Assembly: GCA_030063045.1 (NCBI GenBank)
Contig: JAQSEB010000200.1
Location: 521,983 to 585,982, forward strand
Reading direction: 5' to 3'
Length of the DNA: 64,000 nucleotides
Source of the DNA: Pratylenchus scribneri
Taxonomy: Eukaryota; Nematoda; Chromadorea; Rhabditida; Pratylenchidae
Shown piece after piece: positions 21,931 to 35,929 of the stretch (position 1 is the stretch's first letter; the number at the start of each line of letters is the position of its first letter). A program made the position numbers and the translations under genes. A model generated the notes under the pieces. It had not been told where the DNA came from, did not search any database, and was given only the letters and a program-made list of their open reading frames with translations.

Positions 21931-24900
21931 ATGGTCTCGCCCTTTATTTTTATCCTGCTTTTTATGGCGATGGCGGCAACTTCGATAATCGCTCAGCAAC
22001 AACCAATTTCAAAAACTCTCCAGCAAAAAGGTACTTTTTAAGTTAATATAAATTTATTTTAACCATTTTATTTTCAGATCAAACTTGTCCGCAATCAATG
22101 TTCTTATGCACTTCTACACAACGTTGCATTCCTCGTTCGTGGGTTTGTGATCAGGAAATTGACTGCCAAGATGGAGAAGATGAAGACAAATGCGGTAGAA
22201 ATTAATTCATTTCTATTTAAATTCATTTTTATTATTTAAGATAATCCCAAACCACAATGTGGTGAACAGGAATATGCCTGCAGAACAACACAGCACGGAG
22301 TTCGCACGGAACAATCAAATCCTTGGCTCTCCCATTTGAGCGGTGGTTCACTTTTCACCCACACATGCATTCCATTAAAGTAATTTGTGGTGTACATTTA
22401 TTGATTGATTAATTGTTAAATTAAGATGGAAATGCGACGGGGAACCGGACTGTTTGGAAAAAGATGATGAAGAAGATTGTCCAGGTTTACATTAAGAGGA
22501 AATATTTAATTATTTATTATTAATGTTTAGACATAAAATGCGATGATAAACATTTTGAATGCAAAAGCTTTGACAGTTCAGGAACATCATGCATTCCTCG
22601 AGAGTAAAAACATTCACTTTTAATTATGAAAATAATATTTATTATTTAGATGGGTTTGCGACGGACAAGTACGGCTTTAACAAATAATTCACTATTTTGT
22701 AATTTTATAATTTAATTTATAGACGGATTGCCTGGATATGAAAGATGAAATGAATTGCACTTCGAAGAGTCAAAATCATCAATGCGATACAAATACAGAA
22801 TTTCGGTAGGCAAAAGATTAATTTATGAAATGAATGATGAATTTGCTGTTTAGATGCAATGATGGCCAATGCATTTATAAAACATGGCGTTGTGATGGCG
22901 ATTATGGTTTATTTAATTATTTCTAATATTTTTTACATTAATTGAACAAATAAAGATTGCATGGATCAAAGTGATGAAAAGGAATGTCACGAAGATACTT
23001 GCAAAACCATTGACAAATTCAAAGTAATTTTAATTATAAAATGATTAATCAATAAAACTGTTTAAGTGCAAATCGCCTGAAAATCATTTATGCATACCCA
23101 AAAATTGGAAATGTGACGGTGAACCGGACTGCCCTGGTAAGCTTAAAATTATATAAAAAAATAATTTTTCACATTTATTTTCCTCGAAGATCATTCGGAT
23201 GAAACGGACTGCCAACTTAGTGATTTTCATTTGGTCCGTCCAATGAATTGCTCTTCATCTGTAAATTTAAAACATTTTAAATTATGAATAATTATTTCCT
23301 ATTAGGAATTTCAATGCAAGAATGGCGCCCAATGCATTAGCAAATTTTGGGTGTGTGATGGTGAAGATGATTGGTTGGTCTAAAATTTAAATTTAATATT
23401 TAAAATGAATTTAAGTTTTGATGGAAGTGACGAAAAAGATTGTCAAAAGGGACAATGCAGAGAAGGGCAAAAAGAATGCAAAGATGGCCAATGTATTGCT
23501 GAAAATCTTTGGTGCGATGGACCAAAAGGTGAATGAAAATAATTGGAATAAATTAAAATAAGGCAAATAATTATAGATTGTAAAGATGGATCGGATGAAT
23601 TGAATTGTACCAAATTGGAAGCAAATCAAATACAATGTGATGATTTGACGGAATATACTTGTCCTGAAAGCCCATTAAAATGCATCAAATATGACAATCT
23701 TTGCAATGGGAAAAAATCGGGACCACCGAATGATTGCACCAAAAGTGTTTGCGACAAACAAATTAGTAAATTAATTAATAAAATAATAAAATATTCATTC
23801 TTTTTTAGTGCAATGCAAAAGTACTGATAATTCGTGCAAATGTCGAAAGATGGAAAGAGGAGGGAATCTTTGTACTTGTGCCAGCGGATTTAAATCCACA
23901 ACCAATGATAAGGATGGAATATGTCAAGGTTTTCTTCTTCCTTTCTTTATTAAATTAATTAATTTTGAATAATTTAAGATATAAATGAATGTGAACAATT
24001 TGGAGTGTGCGATCAAATCTGCATTAATAAACCGGGCAGTTATCAATGCGATTGCTATCCGGGCTACAAATTGAGTATCAACGGTCTAATAATGGAAAAA
24101 CCAGTCCCGCATAAATGTCGCGCCCTTGGCCCGGATCCATTGCTTCTTTTGGCCAATCGTGCCGCCATTCGCCAATACAATGTTTATACGAATAAATATC
24201 ATCCATTGATTAGCAAATTGGAATCGGCCGTGGCATTGGATTATTGGCATGAAAATAACACTTTGGTTTGGTCGGATGTTAGCAAAGAACAGGTTTAAAA
24301 ATATTTTATTAAATATTTAAACACAATTATATTTAGATTGTAATTTGCAAAGGAATAATTGGATTGGGCAATCAGGACATGTTCGAAAGTATCAATAAAA
24401 TGTGCACCGAAGGTAGTCCAAATGTGATTCAAATCAAAGAGAATGTGACAACACCGGATGGATTGGCAATTGATTGGGTCCATGGATTATTGTAAATAAT
24501 TAAATTATTAATTATTCAATTAAATTTAAAAGATTTTGGACGGACACCGGCACAGACACAATCAATGTCTATGATTTTAACACAAAACAAAGAACTGTGC
24601 TAATTGACAAGGAAATGGACGAGCCGCGGGCCATTGCCGTCGATCCAACTGCCGGATTAATTTTCTGGACAGATTGGGGCGAAAATGCACGAATCGAGCG
24701 GGCTGGAATGGATGGGAAAAACAGAAGGGTATTTTTGTAATTTAATTCAAGTAATATTTTATTGTTAGGTTATTGTCAAAGGAGACGCAATTCGTTGGCC
24801 AAATGGATTGGCCATTGATATTCTCGATAAACGACTTTATTGGGCCGATGCAAAGACAAAACAAATTAGCAGTTGCGATTATTGGGGCAATGACATCCGG

Positions 24901-25856
24901 ACAGTCCTTCATTCCCATCAACATTTGCGACATCCATTCTCGCTGGCCGTTTTTGAAGAGAAACTTTATTGGACAGATTGGGATCAGGAAGGAGTTCTTT
25001 CGGTGAATAAATTTGATGGCGGCGATGTTCAAAAGGTTTGAAATTGTATTTCCAACACTTTATGTATTAATTATTTAGCTTATGCACGGTGTCGCAGGCC
25101 CAATGACCGTTCGAGTCTATCATAAACAAGCACAGCCGAAACATGAAAATAAATGCCAATTTCATAATTGCCAACAAATTTGTTTGCCAAAAGCAATGTT
25201 CAGTAAGTCAAAAAACAAAATATAACAATTTAATATTAAATTTATTAGAAAATTCATCCAAAGACCGAGAAGTTCCTCTTCACGAACTTCCATTTTCGTG
25301 TGCTTGCGCCAGTGGTTTTCGACTTGGCAATTCCACCATTTGCATCAGTGAATTAAATCCAACCCAAGAACTTGCAAAGTTGGCCGTCAATTGTAATAAA
25401 TTATTAATTTAAAATGAATATAATTCAATTTTAGCGTTTGAACATTTCAAGGGCGATGAACACGTCGGTCCATTTACATACATCCTCGGCCTTTTTGTCA
25501 TTTGCGCCGCAATTTTATTGGTAAAATTATATAAAATAATTAAATAAAATAATAATTTTTAGGTTTACACTTATCAACGAAAACGTCCACGCCATTTTGC
25601 CGCTCTCCAATTTGACAATCCAATTTATCGTCGTACGGTGGAGGATTTGGATGCTGATTTGGAGAATATCAGTGACAGCACACTTGGCCCAATTTCAATT
25701 TTGCCAAGAGGAGCCGGCAATTCCAACCAGCAAAATTCATCAACGAATTCTTCATCCAAACTTGTCCTCTCTGTTCCTCAACAAGATCAACAGCAAATGA
25801 ATCCGACTGGAGGAACATTGGTCAATATGAATAATCCAGATGAATATGGGTATTAA
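21931..25856 (+). CDS. LDL-receptor-family endocytic receptor (VLDLR/yolk-receptor type)
   Basis: Cell-surface receptor for lipoprotein or vitellogenin uptake. Many short exons; the first, 21931-22030, encodes a signal peptide ([19 protein letters not shown]). Eight LDL-receptor class A repeats follow, each with the Cys pattern and an acidic Ca-binding end ([44 protein letters not shown]), then an EGF module, a calcium-binding EGF ([15 protein letters not shown]), a six-bladed YWTD propeller (VFWTDTG-, [18 protein letters not shown], [10 protein letters not shown], [14 protein letters not shown] strands), a last EGF-like module, a membrane helix ([18 protein letters not shown]) and a cytoplasmic tail with the clathrin-sorting motif FDNPIY. 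The order matches VLDLR/LRP8 and C. elegans RME-2; I cannot decide between yolk receptor and general LDLR. Confidence 0.9.
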
Positions 25857-26465
25857 ATGGAAGAATTGGAAGGATGAATGAATGAAAACATGGATATATC
25901 CTGCCCGATTCCCAATAAGCTCATCACATTTTCTTCCCCATTTTTCCTCGAGTGCCTCCTCTGTCTCCCCCTCCCCTCCTTTTCACAAGTTATTTTGTCA
26001 ATATTTTGGTGCAATATAGCACAAATCAATTATTTTGTATCCTTCAAAATTTTCAAATTTTTCTTATTTATGACATTTGACATAAAATTCGCATTCTTTA
26101 TTTTTATATCCTTCCCTCCTCCATCACCCAATCCCCACCCCACATCTATCTCCAAAAACAAAGGAAATATATAAATTATTTTTAACCATAAACAAAATTT
26201 ATCATTCTCCTGTGATTTCAATTGTATATTTCCAACCAAACCAACCCTCTTACACTAGTTTGGATTAGCATTTCGACCACCAAAAACTAACACAAAAGGA
26301 GCCTCTCCGGAATATTTTTTAAACGTGTTTTCATTTATTTATGAGCTTGTCCAAATAAAAGATAAATCGTGTGATTGAATGTATGAATATATTAAAATAA
26401 ATAATAGGTGAGGATCTTTCTTCGTTTGAGTTCGTCCATTTAATTCCCCCAATTCTTTGGCACAA
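25857..26465. other. intergenic region between convergent genes
   Basis: About 600 bases between the stop codons of the LDL-receptor-type gene and ASF1. It is AT-rich with pyrimidine runs (CTCCTCTGTCTCCCCCTCCC) and AATAAA-like signals, consistent with two long 3' UTRs. No gene seen. Confidence 0.5.
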
Positions 26466-27381
26466 TTAATCATCCTTCTTCGTGAACGAGTTATTCTCCA
26501 ATCCAATATTTGTCGAATCCTGCTGGTCTCGGACGATCTTCAGCTCTTTGGCTTCCAAATTCATCAGATCGGCATCATTCTCAATATCAGCATCTTAAAA
26601 ATATCCGTAATAAAACATTGTTGAGCATTTAATATTTTACCCATATCCTCGACATCGTCCACATTGGTCTCATCCGTATCATATTTGATTGGATATGTGG
26701 TCACACGAACATCCTCAATGGCAATGGTTCTTTGCAACTTAATAATTTAATAATGGCATTTAAATCGAAGTGAATAAACTTTTTACCTTTTCAATGATTG
26801 GTTGCGGCGGTGGATTCTCAATCAATTCTGGGTCAGTGTATGCATGTGTGATAAACCAACCTAAAAATCAAACCATTTAATGAATTTGATGTTGAATAGA
26901 ATCGATACCAATTTTCATTAAAAGTTGTTCGCGATATTTGCCTTAAACCTTAATTAAAGCTTTTATGAAAAATAAGATGTTTACATTTGAGCAAAAGAAG
27001 TGTCACATCCATGAAGTCTTCCGGACGAAGATTCTTCAAATCCGGGGCAGGTGCCTTAAACATAATCGAAATATTATTTAATAAGTTATTTAAATTACTT
27101 CGAAAACAAATTTGTGTCGACCATCTCGAATTGGCCCAATCAATACAGAATCCAATATTTGGTCATGCTCTTCTTTTCCATCAGTCGCAACAAAGACCAG
27201 TTCCCATTCCACATCTTAAATAATGAAAATTACATTATTATGAATGATAGCTTTATTTAAAATATAAACCTTCTTTAATGGTCTCGAAAACTTCAAAAGT
27301 GATGTCCAATTTAAATGGATCGGAGGGTTTGGCTGGATTTTCTAAAACTTGCACACAAACAACATTTAGACGCGAACACAT
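26466..27381 (-). CDS. histone chaperone ASF1
   Basis: Chaperone that binds an H3-H4 dimer and passes it to CAF-1 or HIRA during nucleosome assembly. Seven exons (27270-27381, 27099-27214, 26985-27054, 26909-26941, 26787-26860, 26641-26737, 26466-26593) give 209 residues. The immunoglobulin-like core has VQVLENPAKPSDPFKLDITFE, DVEWELVFVA, DQILDSVLIGPIRDGRHKFVFEAPAPD, the TDPELIENPPPQP loop and KLQRTIAIEDVRVT, aligning end to end with ASF1. The acidic C-terminal tail (TDETNVDDVEDMDADIEND) is typical for the family. The start ATG at 27381 gives MCSRLNVVCVQV instead of the usual MAKVQVNNV-type beginning. Confidence 0.93.
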
Positions 27382-27481
27382 TTTCAATTCGATTAATAAA
27401 TATTATCTGAAAGTGGAAGATGGAGGTTCAGTTCAGCGAAAAATGGAAATTAAAACATTCCAATTTAACTAAACCACTAGT

Positions 27482-27830
27482 TTAATAATATTTGCTAAAT
27501 GTTTTGAAACTGGTTTTAAGGGTTTTCCAACAAGCTAAATCCGAAAACATCATCACTCATCAGCTTTTTGGTTTGGTTTAATTCCCATCGCCAAAAAGCA
27601 AAAACCGGTTTGGATAAAATGTCTTATTTTCTTTTCCTTTTCCTTTTCTTCCTTTTCCGCTGCCGATGCCGCTTTCCAATTTCCAACCGCTCGCTCTCGC
27701 TCGCTTTGAAGGCTGCTGAACTGATTGAGCCAAGCCAGTCCAGTACCCCATTTTTCGGTGAAATGCGCTACCACCGAAATTTTTACATACTGAAATTTTT
27801 GCTAGAGTGCATATTTGTACACTCAACCTA
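27482..27830. repeat. second copy of the foldback repeat family
   Basis: Lies upstream of the ASF1 start. It shares with 1541-1846 the end TGTTTTGAAACTGGTTTTAA, the block TTGTTGGAAAAC (as reverse complement), ATGATGTTTTCGG, and a 22-bp identity around ACCGGTTTGGATAAAATGTC in opposite orientation. The right part is more diverged and includes a pyrimidine-rich stretch (CTTTTCCTTTTCCTTTTC). A short TTTTCGGTGAAATG block near 27752 also recurs near 1901. No complete inverted end was found, so the copy is probably truncated. Confidence 0.55.
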
Positions 27831-28054
27831 AAAAAGTTCCTCCAAACAATAAAAGATTAAACCAAAGAAGTTTAGAAATGATCTGATCTGATCATTCATC
27901 CATTTACTAAGGTTTTTCACCTTGCCTTATTAAAAAAAAACTTATTAATTCAAATCTAAATTTTTGATGCTGCTCTGATGACTATGTCCTTTATTAATAA
28001 TTAAATTTAAGATAAATATAAAATTTTCTGAATTGAACAACTCTAATAAAAAGA

Positions 28055-28421
28055 ATGGTCAACGTTCCGAAAGCTCGACGGACTTTCTGCCCCGGAAAAT
28101 GTCGAAAACACACCCAGCACAAAGTGACTCAATACAAGAAGGGCAAAGAATCCAAATTTGCGCAAGGACGTCGCCGTTATGACCGAAAACAGAAAGGTTA
28201 TGGAGGACAGACGAAACCGATCTTCCGCAAGAAGGCAAAGACAACAAAGAAGATTGTTCTTCGCATGGAATGTGTCGACGTAATTTTATACAATTTAATA
28301 AATAAAATAATTGAATATGAAAATTTAGTGCAAGCATCGCATTCAAAAGGCCATCAAACGTTGCAAGCATTTCGAATTGGGCGGTCAGAAGAAGTCGAGA
28401 GGACAAGTTATTCAGTTCTAA
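28055..28421 (+). CDS. 60S ribosomal protein L36a/L44 (eL42)
   Basis: Large-subunit protein at the E site. Exons 28055-28279 and 28329-28421 give 105 residues. Conserved features: [19 protein letters not shown] with the first zinc-binding Cys pair, [39 protein letters not shown], and after the intron [19 protein letters not shown] and RGQVIQF. The four Cys of the zinc ribbon are all present. Length is typical. Confidence 0.97.
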
Positions 28422-28600
28422 TTTCGCCTGAATATGTTGCGAATTGTTATTTGATGGAAATATTTTGCTGAAATTGTTAAATCGATAAAAAATGTTACCT
28501 CTATTTATACAATACAATTTTAAATATTTGATTGAATATTTTATTAATGTTTTATTCTTTAATTCTAATAGCTATTTAAGTGTTTTAGTAATCAAGAATT

Positions 28601-29281
28601 ATGGTTCTACCGCTTTCGTTGTTGAAAACAGCCCAAAATCACCCAATGCTAATTGAACTGAAGAATGGCGAGACTTATAATGGAATGTTGATTGGCTGCG
28701 ATTCATGGATGAATGTTCATCTTCGAGATGCCATCTGCACATCGAAGGTTATTATTTTAGCACAATAATAAAGAATTGGCACACATTTAATTTGATTGTC
28801 ATATTTTGATGGATAATTATGACAAAAATAACAAAATTGTGCCTAAAATAGAAGATAATTTCAGGACAATCTCGTTGTAAAATGTAAAAGCGGATTGTAG
28901 TAATAAAATCGCACAAATAAATTGATTAAAAAAATAAAATCTTTCAATTTAAGGAGGGCGATCGATTTATGAAAATACCGGAAGTCTATGTTCGTGGCTC
29001 AACAATCAAATATTTACGCATACCTGATGAGGTAAATCCAAACAAATATAAATACTCAATTAAACTAAAATGTTTAGGTTGTTGAACTTGTGAAGGATGA
29101 AGTCAAGGAAGTTCGAAGGCAACAACGCGACAATAAGAATATGAAACGAAATTTTGCGAAGGGGGCAAAGGGAGCCGGTGGTGGTCAACAAAAACCACAA
29201 CAAGGACAGGGTGGAAGGCCAGGAGGAGGCGGATATCGAGGAGGGGGACCGGGTGCAGGAGGTCAACAAAGACGAAATTAA
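28601..29281 (+). CDS. lsm-4: U6 snRNA-associated Sm-like protein LSm4
   Basis: Subunit of the LSm1-7 (mRNA decay) and LSm2-8 (U6 snRNP) rings. Exons 28601-28747, 28954-29031 and 29078-29281 give 142 residues. Sm1 motif: [37 protein letters not shown] is read across 28610-28720; Sm2 follows the first intron as [25 protein letters not shown]. The C-terminal tail is Gly/Gln/Arg-rich (RGG-like, ending GGQQRRN), as in other LSm4 proteins, where it promotes P-body assembly. The longer first intron (28748-28953) contains an AG followed by a short open stretch near 28864 that is not needed for the Sm fold. Confidence 0.95.
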
Positions 29282-29477
29282 AACATCAAAAAACGAATTC
29301 AATGATGTGTGGTTTTTGATTGCTTAATTTGTATTCTATAAAATTTACATTTTCGGATACATTTGTTTTATTTGAATTAATATAAATTGAAATTGATTAA
29401 TCAATGGAAATAATATTGTTGTAATTTATTCATATTAAAAATTGAATAATGATTGATGATTTGGATTAGTTTTATGA

Positions 29478-30604
29478 ATGGATAATCTCATCAATGGAAA
29501 TGGGAATCCACCACCAATCCCCCAAAGGCAACGAACTGCTGAACTTCCTCTATGGCAAAATTACAACCAAAGTTCAACAATTTCAATGAACCAACCTTTT
29601 GCATTCCATCAACCTTTTGGCAGTTTATATAACAATTAGTAAATTTTATTAAATTTTTGGATTATAATTATTAAATTCCAGTAACTATCAACCATCATTC
29701 AATTATCCCCAAAATGTTCCTTCATCATTTCCCGAATACAAATTGTTGAGGAATGCCGAAGGTTTAGTTCCAATTAATTAATTAAAATAATTTTTTTGAT
29801 ATTCAGAATCGTCAAAAAATACATTCCAATCCATTGAGTCCGTGGTGAATGCTTTTGTTTCAATTGTGAATATGCTAAATTCAACTCATAATGCAGTGTT
29901 CAATTCATTTCGGGCATTGATTGGAGTGGTTGACCAATTCCGCCATTTAAAACATTTTATCATTTCGACCATTTCGACAATTCTGATTCCATTAATAAGG
30001 CAAATTCGATACATTTGGAGGAGTTTATTGGCAATTTTGCATTTAAAACCGAGGAATTATGCAAATTCCGAATTAATTTGGGCCAATATCAATGGGAAAA
30101 AAGGTTTTTTAATTTGAATATTTTTTAAAATAACCAAAAAATAAAGGAAATTCATTCAATTTTGTCATATTTATATTTTGGATTATTGCAATTGGTGGAC
30201 CATATTTTGTGTATAAATGGATTTCAAATGCATTTTTGGACATTGCTGAATCGGCGAATGATTGGTCCCAAGGTCGAGGAGAACATTATACGGCTCAGGT
30301 TGGATATTTTTTAATGATGAATTAAATAATTTTATTAATTTTAAAGGCACTTTACAATTTTAATGGATTGAATGCGGATGAATTATCATTTTCTACCTTT
30401 GATATTCTCAGAATAGCCCCAAAATGTAAACAACCAAACATTAAGGATTGGCTACTAGCAAGGTCCTTATAAAAATAATTAATATTTAATTAATTTAACT
30501 AATTTTTTAGTAATTCTGATGGCTCAAAAATTGGACTAATCCCAATAAATTATATCAAATTGTTGGCCAAGGAAGAGGGAATTGATGGAGGAAAAAATGA
30601 ATGA
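29478..30604 (+). CDS. prx-13: peroxisomal import docking protein peroxin-13
   Basis: Peroxisomal membrane protein that docks the cargo receptor PEX5 together with PEX14. Exons 29478-29638, 29682-29761, 29807-30103, 30147-30298, 30347-30462 and 30511-30604 join to 300 codons. The N-terminal part is Asn/Gln/Pro/Tyr-rich (FHQPFGSLYNN, FNYPQNVPSS), as in PEX13. A helical middle with FNSFRALIGVVDQFRHL and repeated hydrophobic segments follows, then NFVIFIFWIIAIGGPYFVYKW, and a C-terminal SH3 domain starting YTAQALYNFNGLNADELSF and ending SKIGLIPINYIKLL. The start is the ATG at 29478; the ATG four bases earlier is followed by a stop. Confidence 0.88.
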
Positions 30605-30630
30605 ATAATAATTAACAAAATTTATCACAT

Positions 30631-33376
30631 TTAAATTTTATATTTCATTTGATAAAAAATTTTGTGAATTAAAAACAAATTAATAAGTAAAGATAAATCA
30701 TCCATAATAAAAATGCAGGCAGAATTCCGATTAAAAATGAAAATTACAAAAATAAATAAAATGAGATTTGATAAATAATAAATTTTGGAATAGTTTCGAT
30801 GGGAAATTTTAACGAGAAAAATAAAATCCAAAAAAATTGTGAAAATCATCAATGTCAAATTGGATTCAAAAAATGGGTCAGATTTTGTATTCCATTCGGT
30901 GCCATATTTTATGAAATTCCAAATGTGAGCCCAAATTGATGGAATTTGAATGAATAATGAACAAAATTGAAGGCCAACCATTGACATAAATTTGAGGTCA
31001 TTTTCGAATAAATTGTTGAAAAACTGCAAATTAATTAATTATTATAATTTTTAATATAATAATAAAATAAATTAAACCTTTATATTTTTGAATGCCAAAA
31101 ATATGGCTGGAATGGATGAATTTCCAGTAAAAAATGCAATAAAAATGATGAAGAAATTCCAAATTAGAGATTGCGGCGAAACTTTTGGACCAATTCTATT
31201 TGAAAATTTATTTAAAATTGGCCTAATCAATAAAATGCAAATTAAATAGGCCAAAATGAAGAAAATGGCATCAAATAATAGAATAAATGCAATACGTAAT
31301 GGTTCACTTTAAATAGAAATAAATTAATTCAAATATAATTAAAACCTGGTATTTTGAAATAAAAAAGCAATCAAAACGATGGAAAAAGTGTTGAGCAAAA
31401 TTGTTTTTATAGGCATTGAATAATAAATGAATATTAAAGCAATTGAGAAGGGCAAAATATGTCGATTATAACGGAGAGCCTTAAATTGGAATATTGCTTT
31501 TGAATTAATTTTAATTTTACCTTTATAAATGTAAGTCGAAAATGGATTGAAAATTGCATTGAATATTTATTGCATTTATTTGGATCAATTATAATTAATT
31601 TATATTCATTTTCAAATGCATTGTTGGAATAAATTAGCAATGTACTACTAAATTGTCCATTTTGGTTTATTTCATTCGCTCGACGAATTCGACCATTTTC
31701 CATAAAAAATATTCGATGAGGCAATTCTAAAAAGTAAAAATATTTTTTTAATATTATCATTTATTTACCATTTTTGCATTTCATTCGATTAATTTTGATT
31801 CGATAAATTAAAAAATTTTCTCCAGCAAAATTCAAAGGAATTATTCCAAAAGGCGAATTTTGCATTGAAAATTGCATTGCAAATTTATGTTGAAAATTGA
31901 GTTCCAATTTTGGCTTGAATATTTCTTCTTCTTTTTTCATTATCTTAAATACAATATTAATTATTTTATATTTTTAATCTTTTAAATTTACCCAAAATTT
32001 AACATTTTTTCCAATTTTTACTTCACATTCTTCCAGTGTTGAATTTGTTAAATTTAAAAAAGTGAATAAATTATTTGCATCCAAATATCTGGTAATTTCA
32101 TGAATTTGGCCGCATTTATTTAAATTGATTAATTCCTCAATTGGTTCATTTCCAATTGCCGATATTAATAAAATAAATTGGCTTTTTTCATCAATTTTGA
32201 TTGAATTATTTTCATTTAATGGTTTTAGTTGAAAGCCAATTGATTCATAATGACGATAGGCAAATTTTTGAAAATTTCCCAAAAATGCTTTCGGATCCAA
32301 TGCAAAATCGAATAATAAACGAGAAGTTTGCCTGTATTGAATATTAAATTTTTAATTAAATATTAATTTAATATTATTTACCTGACAAGTTGATTGCACC
32401 AAAGAATGCATTGATGGTCCATATCCAACCAAACCCGATCAATTGATGAAGTGAACGAATGAACGGCCACAGCGGTTGAATTTGTCCAAATTTCCTCAAT
32501 AAATTCATCCTTCAATCCACCGCTGATTGAAATTATTTTTTTGATTGGATTAATTTTATGCATTTTTTCCCAAAAATTGTAGAAATTTTTGTCAAAATAA
32601 ATTGCTAAAATAAATTAATTTTAATTTTATTATTCAATAATTCTTACGTGCTTCGGAATATGGAGTGGCAAATGTCAAAATAAATGAAACTTTTTCTTTT
32701 TTAAATTTTTCATTCATTATTGCAGCTTGAATAATAATTCCGCCCATTGAATGTCCAATTAAAACAATTCCAGCAGGTGGCCTCTTCTCATATAAAGACC
32801 AAATCCAATCAATTGCAATTAAAAGGAATTCAGATTGAGAATGGATATATTCAAAATTAAGTGCAGTTAATTCCTATAATTAATTGATTTTTTCACATTT
32901 AATAATAAACCAACCTCATTAAAATCCAATGTAAATGTGTCAAAATGGAATGAAATTCCCATTCTCTCCGTTTTATTCTGTAGTAATGATCCAATTGATC
33001 GAACTTGACGCCCCGAGCCGCCATTTCCAGGCACAAAAAGAATTGGAATTCCATTTAAAATGCCAGTTGACCTTAATTAAATTTGTTTTTTGATTAATTA
33101 TTGGTTTAATTTACCCAAATTTTTGTGCATAGAAACCTTCGCCATATAGAAACAAAGAATACCTCGTGTGTTCAAGTCCAGTATCCTAAAAAAGAGATTT
33201 TTAATTAAATTATTTTACGGTGAATGTTTTACTAAAAAGAACATTCGCCGCCACATATATGTCATAATACATCGATTGTTTATTTGATCATCATTTTTAA
33301 TAAAATTTTGATGCAATAATAAAGTGAAGATCAAAATTAGACAGCAACATATTATTAATAATATTAAATACCGCAT
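30631..33376 (-). CDS. GPI inositol-deacylase PGAP1
   Basis: ER lipase that removes the acyl chain from the inositol of GPI anchors, needed for efficient export of GPI proteins. The N-terminus has a hydrophobic signal-anchor (YLILLIICCCLILIFTLLL) followed by CIMTYMW and the conserved YSLFLYGEGFYAQKF, GIPILFVPGNGGSGRQVRSI, FDTFTLDFNEELTAL and the serine-lipase elbow VLIGHSMGG. ISISGGLKDEFI and SSIDRVWLDMDHQCILWCNQL match the following conserved blocks with the catalytic His. The last exons encode several membrane helices. More than eight exons; ends at the stop 30631. It is a diverged, short member, but every lipase landmark is present. Confidence 0.88.
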
Positions 33377-33672
33377 CGATCGAATAATGAATGATTATTG
33401 ATCAGATCAGAATCAGATCATTTCTAAAATTTATTTGATTTTTATTGTTTTAATTTTCCTAAATAATTTTTCTTTAAAAAATCTGGAGAAGAGAAGAGTT
33501 ATCTTGATCTGATTTGCTTACTTATTATTATTTTATAAAGTATTTATTAAATAAATAATTTTTAAGTTTTTTTATGTAATGATCATTGATCACTGATCAG
33601 TTGTTAATAAAGCTTTTTGTAATTTTTTATGCTTGACTAATATTTTTTTTATAAATTTCAGAAATAAGCAGA
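33377..33672. other. divergent promoter region with GATC-rich palindromes
   Basis: About 300 bases between the divergent PGAP1 and SSADH genes. It contains repeated GATC-type words (TGATCAGATC, AATCAGATCATTTC, TTGATCTGATTTG, GATCATTGATCACTGATCAG). The same word family occurs near 27880 and 61170. These could be binding sites, but nothing in the sequence proves a function. Confidence 0.35.
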
Positions 33673-35818
<2,146 letters not shown>

Positions 35819-35929
35819 ACGAAATTATTTTTTAAAATATTTATTCAAATTAATCCGAGTAATAATAAATTTTCCATGAAAATCACAATAATGAATTCAA
35901 TAGAGATCTAATTCATTCATTCATTCACA

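Noticed and set aside
28059..28517. 152-residue minus-strand ORF over the ribosomal protein L36a gene
   Set aside because: Antisense shadow of a highly conserved ribosomal protein gene.
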